A DNA stretch of 11,084 nucleotides. Origin: SAR202 cluster bacterium. Lineage in GTDB: Bacteria; Chloroflexota; Dehalococcoidia; SAR202; GCA-002694895. Shown here piece by piece: positions 1 to 6,895 of this stretch. Below the pieces are notes generated by a model. That model was not told the origin of the DNA. It searched no databases and saw nothing but the letters and a program-made list of their open reading frames with translations. The stretch covers positions 1 to 11,084 of the forward strand of contig VFGQ01000021.1 in NCBI GenBank assembly GCA_009391605.1, written 5' to 3'. Position numbers and translations under genes: made by a program. The first letter of the stretch is position 1. The number at the start of each line of letters is the position of its first letter.

Positions 1-1013
1 GGTTATCATATACAGATAAAGGTATATCTAAAATCGTTGATATACATAACGATAATAAATCTGTGATTTATGATAATAATTCAAAAATACTTCAGCTTAT
101 TGACTCAATCTCTAAAACTATTTTTATTGAGAATAACAGAAATATGCAAGATGTTATAAAAGTACTAAACAAGACTAATGGTGAAATTAAAGATGTAGTA
201 ACTATAAATTCAAAATTTTATCAAAATAATCTACCATCTATTATGAATAAATTTTCAATTACACGTAATGGTTTTGATATTGAATCTAGAGTGTATTTGC
301 CTTCAGATTTTTCTGAAAACAACGTGTATCCTCTTATTGTTGATATTCACGGTGGACCTCATGGAAGATTTGAAGATCAGATTGCAGTAAATCAAGAAAT
401 ATTTACTAAAAGCGGATATATAGTTATAGCTGTAAACCCTAGAGGATCATCTTCATATGGATCAGATTTTGGCAAAGCAGTACTTAATGATTGGGGTGGA
501 GAGGATTATCATGACATAATCGAATCGGTTAATAAGCTATCTAAAGAAAAATATATAGACAGCAGTAAAATAGGGTTATATGGATATAGTTATGGAGGAT
601 TTATGTCTTCCTGGATTATTGGACACACAAATCAATTTAAGGCAGCTGTTATCGGTGCTCCTTGTATTAATTTAAATTCAATGTCTGGTACTTCTGACAT
701 AGGAATAAAATTTGGTGAAGAACAATGGGGAGGATTGAGATATGATAATATCGAAAAATATCAATTTAATTCACCTCTAACTTATGCGAAAAATGTAACA
801 ACACCATCAATAATATTAGTTGGAGACAGAGATTACAGATGCCCTATTGAACAAGCTGAGCAATATTTTGTGACTCTAAAACGAATGGGAAATGATGTCC
901 AGCTAGTAAGATATCCCGGTGGTAACCATGGCATGCTATCTGGATCAGCTCCAAATTTAGTAATAGATTTCTGGACAAGAGCAGTGAACTTTTTTGATAA
1001 AAATTTAAAATAA
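1..1013 (+). CDS. S9 family (prolyl oligopeptidase-type) serine peptidase, C-terminal part; 5' end outside window
   Basis: Serine peptidase of the alpha/beta-hydrolase type (S9C / acylaminoacyl-peptidase-like), expected to cleave short peptides or remove N-terminal residues. The frame is open from base 3 without a stop, so the gene begins upstream. The GTG at 63 is only an internal codon and should not be taken as the start. Numbering residues from that codon, the oxyanion-region HGGP is at 96-99, the nucleophile elbow GYSYGG at 174-179 (Ser176), the acid in GDRDYR (Asp257) and the base in GGNHG (His289), so the whole catalytic domain and triad are present. The first 60 or so residues look like the end of the N-terminal beta-propeller. 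There is no signal sequence to judge because the N-terminus is missing. It is followed after 9 bases by an aldo/keto reductase, probably co-transcribed. The family call is firm; the natural substrate is unknown. Confidence 0.93.
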   Translation, partial: LSYTDKGISKIVDIHNDNKSVIYDNNSKILQLIDSISKTIFIENNRNMQDVIKVLNKTNGEIKDVVTINSKFYQNNLPSIMNKFSITRNGFDIESRVYLPSDFSENNVYPLIVDIHGGPHGRFEDQIAVNQEIFTKSGYIVIAVNPRGSSSYGSDFGKAVLNDWGGEDYHDIIESVNKLSKEKYIDSSKIGLYGYSYGGFMSSWIIGHTNQFKAAVIGAPCINLNSMSGTSDIGIKFGEEQWGGLRYDNIEKYQFNSPLTYAKNVTTPSIILVGDRDYRCPIEQAEQYFVTLKRMGNDVQLVRYPGGNHGMLSGSAPNLVIDFWTRAVNFFDKNLK

Positions 1014-1017
1014 AGGA
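1012..1017 (+). promoter_or_regulatory. Ribosome binding site of the aldo/keto reductase
   Basis: AAAGGA lies 5 bases before the ATG at 1023 and overlaps the TAA of the peptidase gene. It is one of the few clear Shine-Dalgarno sequences in the window, and it supports both this start and co-transcription with the peptidase. Confidence 0.6.
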
Positions 1018-1022
1018 TAAAA

Positions 1023-1967
1023 ATGGAATACAGATATTTAGGAAATTCAGGAACTTTAGTTTCTGTAATTGGATTAGGTACAAATAATTTTGGAAGAAGA
1101 CTGAATTCATCTGATACTAAAAGAGTAATAGACACTGCAAATGATGAAGGAATAAATTTTCTTGATACAAGTAATAGTTATGGCGATACATTATCTGAAG
1201 AATATATCGGGAATGCAATTAAGAGTAAAAGACAAGAAATAATTTTAGCAACTAAAGTCTATTCAAAAGTTGGGGAAGGTATCAATGAAAAAGGTGCTGG
1301 TAAAGTGCATATTATTAGTGAAGTTGAAAATAGTCTAAGGAGACTCCAAACTGACTATATAGATCTATATCAAATACATTTTTGGGATGAGAATACCCCT
1401 ATAGAAGAAACTTTACGGGCTTTAAATTATTTAATTGACTCGGGAAAAGTGAGATATATTGGTTGTTCTAATTTTACATCATGGCAATTAGCGATGTCTC
1501 TAGAATCATCTAAATCAAATAATCTTGAAAAATTTATTACAGTACAACCTGAATATAGTTTGCTGAACAGAGATATTGAAGCAGAATTAATACCTGCCTG
1601 TGAATATTATAATATTGGAATATTGCCATATTTTCCATTAGCAAGTGGAGCGTTAACTGGGAAGTACAAAAGAGGAGAAGATTTACCAGAAGGCACCAGA
1701 TTAGGTGAAAATAAAGAAAGAGCTGGTCAAATTCTTACTAGTGATACATTTTCATTACTTGAAAGTTTAGAAATTTTTGCAAAAGCCAGAAATAAATCAT
1801 TATTAGATTTAGCTTTTGCATGGTTATTAGCTAACCCATTAGTTTCTTCTGTAATAGCAGGAGCAACAAAACCTGAACAAGTTGTAGCAAATGCTAGGAC
1901 TGCATCCTGGAAATTAACAAAAACTGAAGTAAATGAAGTAAACGAAATGTTAAATAATCATAAATAA
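1023..1967 (+). CDS. Aldo/keto reductase (Tas/COG0667-like)
   Basis: NAD(P)H-dependent oxidoreductase with a TIM-barrel fold that interconverts aldehydes or ketones and alcohols in the cytoplasm. At 314 residues it has full family length. The catalytic tetrad is visible: Asp48 and Tyr53 in LDTSNSYG, Lys78 in ATKVY, and His119 in YQIHFWD. The C-terminal cofactor region is present as IAGATKPEQ (278-286), the usual place for binding the NADP 2'-phosphate. The start is supported by AAAGGA 5 bases upstream and by the typical family opening (RYLGNSG, then GLGTNNFG). It lies 9 bases after the S9 peptidase and ends tail-to-tail with the opposite-strand NAD-kinase-like gene, overlapping it by 10 bases. 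The physiological substrate cannot be assigned; the family is broad and includes sugar, steroid and methylglyoxal reductases. I see no link to the acid-catabolism genes beyond proximity. Confidence 0.93.
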   Translation: MEYRYLGNSGTLVSVIGLGTNNFGRRLNSSDTKRVIDTANDEGINFLDTSNSYGDTLSEEYIGNAIKSKRQEIILATKVYSKVGEGINEKGAGKVHIISEVENSLRRLQTDYIDLYQIHFWDENTPIEETLRALNYLIDSGKVRYIGCSNFTSWQLAMSLESSKSNNLEKFITVQPEYSLLNRDIEAELIPACEYYNIGILPYFPLASGALTGKYKRGEDLPEGTRLGENKERAGQILTSDTFSLLESLEIFAKARNKSLLDLAFAWLLANPLVSSVIAGATKPEQVVANARTASWKLTKTEVNEVNEMLNNHK

Positions 1968-3100
1968 ACTGATTTTGATTTTTTCAGTTCACTGAATTTA
2001 TATCCGGTAATAATATTTACATAACCTGTAAATTTTTTATCAGTGGTTAAGTCACCCGTGTCAATTAAAATATCATTATTTAAAGAATCCAATTTTGTTT
2101 TTGTAGAATAAATCAGTAAATTATTTTTATCAATTTTGTTTAATATCCGTGGGCTTATTTGTTGATTGCCTCTTCCAAATAAAAAGCCTTGATTTCCAAT
2201 TACTGTTAACACTAAATTTGAATCTTTAGCTTGTTTAGTATTTAAATAATTATAAATATCATTCTCAGAACAATCTTTATAAAGTAATTTTTTATTTTTA
2301 ATAATATCAAATCCCAACAATGTACCATCTATATCAATAGATTTTAAAATTGTATTTGTAGTTGACCCAGGCCCGAAAATATATGAATTCAGATTAGTAT
2401 AACGATCATTAAAATCTTCTATTAAATTGTCAATTTCATTACCTTCATCAGATATACTAGAACCTTTTGATTCCTGTAGATAATTATCATCTAAATTGAG
2501 AGGTGTATTTAAGTAACCAATAAATTTTGTTGATGTTATTCCTTTATTTATTTTGCGATCATCTAAATCAGAGACCTCTCTAAGAATAAATTCTATATCT
2601 TTGTAAGTACAAAATTCAGAAATAATTTTAGAGGAGTATATAGGACTTAAAGGGAAAATCGAAGAATACATTTTAACACCAACTGGTATTCCAACTACTG
2701 GGATATCAGTGTCAATAATTTTGATTAGATCTGAACTTGTTCCATCTCCTCCTGCAAAAACAATTAAATCAACATTTTGATTTTTAAATTCATTTAATAA
2801 TTTATATGTATCACTTCTAGTTGTTCTTTGGGTTTTAGATGTATAAACAATTTTAAATTTGAAACCAAATTGTTTTAATAAATATTCACCTAACAATTCA
2901 CTGCCTGTATAAAAATATATTTTATCGGCTATTTTGGAATCAATATTATTTAGTGTGTCATAAGTTCTTTTTAATGAGGGCAAATTATAAACATCAGTGA
3001 CATGATCCCAAATATCATCTGAATCCGAGCCTTTTAAACCTAAAGGTCCACCGAAACCAGATATCGGGTTTACAATTAATCCTATTTTTATTTTATCCAT
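1958..3100 (-). CDS. ATP-NAD kinase-like protein of the AcoX/COG3199 family
   Basis: Predicted nucleotide-binding protein of the NAD kinase/diacylglycerol kinase superfamily. The AcoX branch is found in acetoin-catabolism clusters and elsewhere; NAD kinase activity is predicted for the group but not generally proven. The 380-residue protein matches this branch: an N-terminal NPISGFGGPLGLKGSD block (11-26), the superfamily signature GGDGT at 117-121, GIPVGVKMYSS at 137-147, GPGST at 243-247, and a GNQGFLFGRGNQQISPR block at 302-318. An acidic, low-complexity stretch at about 203-235 interrupts the fold between conserved blocks. It is the last gene of the - strand operon, 8 bases after the SDR, with no clear Shine-Dalgarno sequence. 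Its 3' end overlaps the aldo/keto reductase gene by 10 bases. It may adjust NAD(P) supply for the neighbouring dehydrogenases, but that is inference. Confidence 0.85.
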   Translation of the reverse strand: MDKIKIGLIVNPISGFGGPLGLKGSDSDDIWDHVTDVYNLPSLKRTYDTLNNIDSKIADKIYFYTGSELLGEYLLKQFGFKFKIVYTSKTQRTTRSDTYKLLNEFKNQNVDLIVFAGGDGTSSDLIKIIDTDIPVVGIPVGVKMYSSIFPLSPIYSSKIISEFCTYKDIEFILREVSDLDDRKINKGITSTKFIGYLNTPLNLDDNYLQESKGSSISDEGNEIDNLIEDFNDRYTNLNSYIFGPGSTTNTILKSIDIDGTLLGFDIIKNKKLLYKDCSENDIYNYLNTKQAKDSNLVLTVIGNQGFLFGRGNQQISPRILNKIDKNNLLIYSTKTKLDSLNNDILIDTGDLTTDKKFTGYVNIITGYKFSELKKSKSVYL

Positions 3101-3108
3101 AGTTTAGA

Positions 3109-3906
3109 TTATATATTTGGATTAAAACGACCATCAACATTAATCCAACCTGCATCAATTGTAAGATTTGTGGCTGTAACATAAGATGAAGCTTCAGAAA
3201 GTAAGTAAATTATACCACCGGCCAATTCATTGGGCTGAGCCCACCTTTGTAATGCAGGTTTTGTAGTATAAGCTTCATTCCATAGTTTGTCATTGCGTAA
3301 TTGATCAGTTAATGGAGTCATAACTGGTCCGGGAGATATAGTATTAACTCTTATATTATATTCAGCCACTTCTGCTGCAAGAGTATTAACTAATTTTTCT
3401 GTACCAGCTTTACTCGCAGCATATACAGATTGCCCTGGTTCAACAACGCTGCCTCTTATGCTTGAAAATGTAACTATACTTCCCTTATTATTCAATTTCA
3501 TTTTTTTTGCAGATGCTTGTAAAACATTAAAAGTGGCTTTTAGGTTTAATGAAATTACTTTATCAAACTCAGATTCTGTATAATCTATCAATAATTTTCT
3601 TACATTTATAGAAGGTGTGCATACTAGGCCATCTACAACGTCGTATTCATCCATAAGTTTTATTATTTCTGATTTATTAGTAATATCTATTTCAAACGGA
3701 ATAACATTGGCTTCTGAATTAATTTCTTTCACAGCTTTTATTGTACTTTCAATATTTTGAATATCTGCACAAATCAGATTACCTCCATGTGCAGCTATAG
3801 CTAATGATGCAGATCTGCCAATTCCGCTCCCTGAACCAATAACAATAATATTTTTATTGTTGAGTTTAAACATATTCTTAAGATAATCATTAGAAGTGTA
3901 ATCCAT
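3109..3906 (-). CDS. Short-chain dehydrogenase/reductase (SDR), classical type
   Basis: Rossmann-fold oxidoreductase that would oxidise or reduce a hydroxyl/keto group using NAD(H). Of 265 residues, the glycine motif is GSGSGIG at 24-30 (the usual leading Thr is Gly). Asp48 at the end of strand 2 (ICAD) indicates NAD rather than NADP. Catalytic Asn121 (SLNLKATF), Ser149 (TFSSIRG), Tyr162 and Lys166 (YAASKAG) are all present, as is the SPGPVMTP loop at 191-198. The common NNAG motif after strand 4 is replaced by CTPSI (96-100). The ATG at 3906 overlaps the TAA of the upstream flavin reductase gene as TAATG, with AAGG 8 bases upstream, favouring this start. Met12, which gives the more usual SDR opening MFKL, is the alternative. 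By position in the operon it probably oxidises an intermediate produced after CoA activation by the ligase, but the substrate is unknown. Confidence 0.92.
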   Translation of the reverse strand: MDYTSNDYLKNMFKLNNKNIIVIGSGSGIGRSASLAIAAHGGNLICADIQNIESTIKAVKEINSEANVIPFEIDITNKSEIIKLMDEYDVVDGLVCTPSINVRKLLIDYTESEFDKVISLNLKATFNVLQASAKKMKLNNKGSIVTFSSIRGSVVEPGQSVYAASKAGTEKLVNTLAAEVAEYNIRVNTISPGPVMTPLTDQLRNDKLWNEAYTTKPALQRWAQPNELAGGIIYLLSEASSYVTATNLTIDAGWINVDGRFNPNI

Positions 3907-4514
3907 TATTTTGGCCTTTTCATACTGAATATAGTATTTATCAAAGCATAATCATCATATCCCATTCTAGATATAGGCTTTAATTCGCCAATATCTATCC
4001 TGTCGTTTTTAATAATTTTATCTGAAATATTAATACCAATTATATTCCCGATTATCAGGTGATTTGGGTTTCCTTTAGAATCAGAAGGTAAATCTATAAT
4101 TTTAAATAATGTACATTCAAAATGAGCAGGAGATAATTTAACTCTAGGAATAGATACCATAGTCGAATTTTCAGTTTCAATATTTAATTTCTCAATCTCG
4201 CTTTCATTATTATCAAAAGAATATGATGATTCATTCATAATATCTTTTACATCCCAACTAACAAAATTACATACAAATTCAGGATTATTTTTTATATTTA
4301 ACAAAGTATCCTTGTTATTGCCAGATTTACTGTAACCACCAGGTCCTATTACAACCATAGGTGGAATCGTAGCTATTGCATTAAAAAAACTATACGGAGC
4401 TAAATTTATTTGACCGTCATTATTTTTTGAACTTATCCAGCCTATTGGTCTTGGAACAATCAGGCTTTTAAAATGTGTTAACCAATCGTTTTTCTCTGTT
4501 ACTTCATAAAACAT
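3906..4514 (-). CDS. Flavin reductase-like FMN-binding protein (DIM6/NTAB family)
   Basis: Small FMN-binding split-barrel protein. Relatives are NAD(P)H:flavin reductases that supply reduced flavin to two-component monooxygenases, or flavoproteins of unknown reaction. The 202-residue protein carries the family hallmarks: PRPIGWISS (22-30), INLAPYSFFNAIATIPPMV (36-54), a KDTLLNI segment with NFV strand, and the C-terminal LKPISRMGYDDYA. The product is cytoplasmic, with no signal peptide. It is the second gene of the operon: its ATG overlaps the stop of the ligase gene (TAATG) and is preceded by a good AAGGAG site inside the ligase gene. No flavin-dependent monooxygenase is present in the window, so a classical reductase/oxygenase pair is not shown. 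It could serve an oxygenase elsewhere, or act directly on a substrate. The family is certain; the reaction is not. Confidence 0.88.
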   Translation of the reverse strand: MFYEVTEKNDWLTHFKSLIVPRPIGWISSKNNDGQINLAPYSFFNAIATIPPMVVIGPGGYSKSGNNKDTLLNIKNNPEFVCNFVSWDVKDIMNESSYSFDNNESEIEKLNIETENSTMVSIPRVKLSPAHFECTLFKIIDLPSDSKGNPNHLIIGNIIGINISDKIIKNDRIDIGELKPISRMGYDDYALINTIFSMKRPK

Positions 4515-6025
4515 TATTTATATTTCTCCTTCAATTTATATTTTTGAATTTTTCCTACAGGTGTTAATGGAAATTTATCAACAAATATTATTTTTTCTGG
4601 TACTTTATAAGAAACTAAATTTATTTTACAAAATTCTTTAATTTCTTTAGTGCTTATTTCTTTATTTTTTGGAATTATAAAAGCGAAAATTTTATAATCC
4701 ATGATCTTATCAGGATATCCAATAACACTTACTTCTTTTACTTTAGAATGATTTAAAATAACATGTTCAATTTCAATAGTTGAAATATTTTCGCCACTTC
4801 TTTTTATGACATCATTTTTTCTATCTACAAAATATATAAACTCTTCATTATCTTTGTAGACAATATCACCTGTATATAATTCATTATTAACTATGGTTTG
4901 CAATGTTGCTTCATCTTCATTTATATACCCTTTCATTAAGGTTTCTTTTTGTTTCCCAAGTATTACAAGCTCTCCTGCTTCAAATGGATTTGTATTTTTT
5001 CCATATTCATTCAATATTCTATATTTATAGATATCAAGAATTTTTCCCATGCTCATATTTTTTGGATTGATTATAGGATTCGCAGAAATCATTCCTGTGG
5101 TTTCACTCATACCATAAATTTGTATTAAATTAATTTCAAATCTATTCTGCCATTGTTTTAATTCTTCTTCGGATACTGACTGTGCAAACATAATAAGTCT
5201 AATATTATTATTTTGTTCATATTTATATTTTTTTGAAATTAATAACATTCTTATAGTAGATGCAAATAACGTACTTAAAGTTACTTTGTATTTAACTGCA
5301 ATTTTAAAATAGTTACTTGCTGAAAACCTGGAGCATATGACAGCAGATCCGCCTTTTAAGAGAACGGCAAGTAATGAATATTGACCATTTGTGTGAAACA
5401 ATGGCAAAGTTAAATAATGTCTGTCATCTGAATTTAATCTTAATATACTGCTAACACTTTTGATTTTATTTATGTAATTGGAGTGAGTAGAAATTACTCC
5501 TTTAGGTAAATTTGTTGTCCCCGATGTGAATAAGATAGTCGCCTCATCAGTTAAATTTACATTTTCAGGTACAAATTTATTATCAAATTTATTAATTAAA
5601 TTAATAAAATCAACAAGAGTATTGTCATTAAGTATGATATTTAATGAAGAAGTATTATTATTTTGATTAGATTGAAAAGAAACTATGTTTTTTGAATCAG
5701 ATTGTTTGAATTGATAATTTAGTTCCCTGATAGTTAAGTTAGGATTTGTTGTTACCGCAACAATGCCCATTCTAAAAGAAGCTAATAATAAAATAACAAA
5801 AGGAATAGAATTTGGAATATGAATTAATAATTTATCATTTTTCTTGTAATTATTTTCTTTTAAATAATTACAAGTTTTAGATATTAAAATATCTAATTCA
5901 TGATATGTAACTGTTTCTTCAATATTTTTATCTATATCAACGAAAATTAATGCAGTTTTAGATGGATTTTCTTTAGCATGTAATTTTATTATTGAATCTA
6001 GATTTATAATTTGCCTACTATTCAT
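4514..6025 (-). CDS. AMP-forming acyl/carboxylate-CoA ligase, CaiC-like
   Basis: ANL-superfamily adenylating enzyme: it activates a carboxylic acid with ATP to an acyl-AMP, then forms the CoA thioester. It has 503 residues, full length for the family. Core motifs are the phosphate loop TSGTTNLPKG (167-176; Asn replaces the usual Gly at 172), A5 YGMSETTG (304-311), A7 YTGD (384-387), hinge DRKNDVIKRSGEN (401-413) and the A10 catalytic lysine in TPVGKIQK (Lys492). The hinge region and the STLFASTIRML segment (251-261) remind me of carnitine/crotonobetaine-CoA ligase CaiC, but this is recall and not proof of substrate. It is the first gene of a four-gene - strand operon and would provide the CoA ester for the pathway. 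Its start is 33 bases from the divergent CitE-like gene. AGG lies only 4 bases before the ATG, so the ribosome binding site is weak. A perfect 13-base inverted repeat lies within codons 51-61. Confidence 0.92.
   Translation of the reverse strand: MNSRQIINLDSIIKLHAKENPSKTALIFVDIDKNIEETVTYHELDILISKTCNYLKENNYKKNDKLLIHIPNSIPFVILLLASFRMGIVAVTTNPNLTIRELNYQFKQSDSKNIVSFQSNQNNNTSSLNIILNDNTLVDFINLINKFDNKFVPENVNLTDEATILFTSGTTNLPKGVISTHSNYINKIKSVSSILRLNSDDRHYLTLPLFHTNGQYSLLAVLLKGGSAVICSRFSASNYFKIAVKYKVTLSTLFASTIRMLLISKKYKYEQNNNIRLIMFAQSVSEEELKQWQNRFEINLIQIYGMSETTGMISANPIINPKNMSMGKILDIYKYRILNEYGKNTNPFEAGELVILGKQKETLMKGYINEDEATLQTIVNNELYTGDIVYKDNEEFIYFVDRKNDVIKRSGENISTIEIEHVILNHSKVKEVSVIGYPDKIMDYKIFAFIIPKNKEISTKEIKEFCKINLVSYKVPEKIIFVDKFPLTPVGKIQKYKLKEKYK
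4526..4531 (-). promoter_or_regulatory. Ribosome binding site of the flavin reductase gene
   Basis: On the - strand AAGGAG lies 11 bases before the ATG at 4514, inside the end of the ligase coding region. It is the strongest Shine-Dalgarno match in the operon. With the TAATG junction it supports independent or coupled re-initiation at this start. Confidence 0.55.
5843..5874. repeat. Perfect 13-base inverted repeat with 6-base loop inside the ligase gene
   Basis: CTTGTAATTATTT at 5843-5855 is exactly complementary to AAATAATTACAAG at 5862-5874, separated by six bases. In the ligase mRNA it would form a stem-loop about 150 bases after the start codon. The stem is AT-rich (two G-C pairs near the base), so its stability is modest. 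Confidence 0.6.
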
Positions 6026-6058
6026 AATACCTAAACTAAACAGAAATTTTATAATATC
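6026..6058. promoter_or_regulatory. Divergent promoter region between ligase and CitE-like genes
   Basis: Only 33 bases separate the two divergent start codons, so promoters for both units must lie here or reach into the coding sequences. On the + strand an exact TATAAT is at 6050-6055, three bases before the CitE-like ATG. I find no convincing -35 box at the right spacing (6027-6032 reads ATACCT). On the - strand a TATTAT-like hexamer runs into the ligase start. In such AT-rich DNA a TATAAT can be chance, so the promoter role rests mainly on gene geometry. Confidence 0.35.
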
Positions 6059-6895
6059 ATGAGTTCATATTTATTTTGTCCTTCTAACATACAAAAATAT
6101 ATAGATAATGCTATTAATAGCAATGCTACTGTTATAGTACCTGATCTTGAAGATTCAGTACCTGACAATGAAAAACATAATGCATTAGAAAATATATTAA
6201 ATTTGTTAAAATCAACTTCAGTTAAAGATAAAATCATTATTCCTCGTATTGACACTTCATACTTAGATATTGAATTACAAATAACAAAACTCACTGAACT
6301 TAATTTTAATGGATTAATCATTCCAGATGTTAGAAATGCTCAATCAGTTAAAAATGTAATAAAATATATAAATAAAAGTAAACTTGAAAAAATATCTGTA
6401 ATCCCATTGATTGAAAGTATTGATGGGATTAACAATTTAAGATCAATTATTCAAGATAATAACATTACTAAAATAGCATTTGGGAAATATGATCTTGGTT
6501 TAAGTTTAAATATTGATAGTGAAGAAGCAGACAAATTAATTGATTATATTAAATTACGGTTTGTATATGATTCATTATCTTTATCTTGCTACCCAATAGA
6601 TACTCCCGAATTAAATATAAATAATATAAATATATTTAAAGAGAAATGTATAATATCTAAATCAATGGGTTTTAAAGCAAAATTTGCAGTACATCCAACT
6701 CAATTAGATATCATCAATGATATTTTTAATGCATCAGAATATAATAAAGATGAAATCATTTTTATAATAAATAAATTTGAAAAATTAACCTCAGAGGGTA
6801 TTGGGACCTTTAAATATAAAAACAATATAATAGATCTTCCAATATACAAACATTTAAAAAACATCCACGGGAGTAATAAAAATGACCAAATTTGA
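6059..6895 (+). CDS. CitE-like lyase/aldolase (HpcH/HpaI superfamily, CoA-ester lyase type)
   Basis: TIM-barrel Mg2+-dependent C-C lyase related to the citrate lyase beta subunit and to malyl-, methylmalyl- and citramalyl-CoA lyases. These cleave a 3-hydroxyacyl-CoA into an acyl-CoA and glyoxylate, pyruvate or a similar oxoacid. It has 278 residues, the usual size. Visible motifs are the opening LFCPSN (5-10), PDLEDSVP (28-35), the substrate-binding Arg63 in IPRID, the metal ligands Glu119 (PLIES) and Asp145 (FGKYDLG), and the C-terminal GFKAKFAVHPTQ (204-215). No acyl-carrier or citrate-lyase partner subunits are nearby, so a stand-alone CoA-ester lyase is more likely than true citrate lyase. 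No Shine-Dalgarno sequence precedes the ATG; a TATAAT ends three bases before it. The downstream dehydrogenase gene starts inside this gene (14-base overlap). The CoA ligase diverging from it is a plausible source of its substrate. Exact substrate unknown. Confidence 0.87.
   Translation: MSSYLFCPSNIQKYIDNAINSNATVIVPDLEDSVPDNEKHNALENILNLLKSTSVKDKIIIPRIDTSYLDIELQITKLTELNFNGLIIPDVRNAQSVKNVIKYINKSKLEKISVIPLIESIDGINNLRSIIQDNNITKIAFGKYDLGLSLNIDSEEADKLIDYIKLRFVYDSLSLSCYPIDTPELNINNINIFKEKCIISKSMGFKAKFAVHPTQLDIINDIFNASEYNKDEIIFIINKFEKLTSEGIGTFKYKNNIIDLPIYKHLKNIHGSNKNDQI
6869..6873 (+). promoter_or_regulatory. Ribosome binding site of the D-2-hydroxyacid dehydrogenase
   Basis: GGGAG sits 8 bases before the ATG at 6882, inside the end of the CitE-like gene. 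It decides the start that gives the 14-base gene overlap. Confidence 0.55.

Noticed and set aside
63..65. GTG as the true start of the S9 peptidase gene
   Set aside because: The frame continues open to the window edge, and the residues before and after it look like the end of a beta-propeller domain that normally precedes the catalytic domain.
833..1135. Open frames on the - strand across the peptidase/aldo-keto reductase junction
   Set aside because: They are antisense to two well-conserved genes, show no recognisable domain and have no ribosome site.
1967..1995. Inverted repeat AACTGA...TCAGTT with a second TCAGT/ACTGA pairing just after the aldo/keto reductase stop, as a terminator
   Set aside because: The stem is only 6 bp, the loop is 11 bases, and the T-rich run lies in the loop rather than after the stem. 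It also encodes the end of the opposing gene.
6049..6321. Open frame on the - strand antisense to the CitE-like gene
   Set aside because: It mirrors conserved codons of the CitE-like protein and has no family features; a shadow frame.
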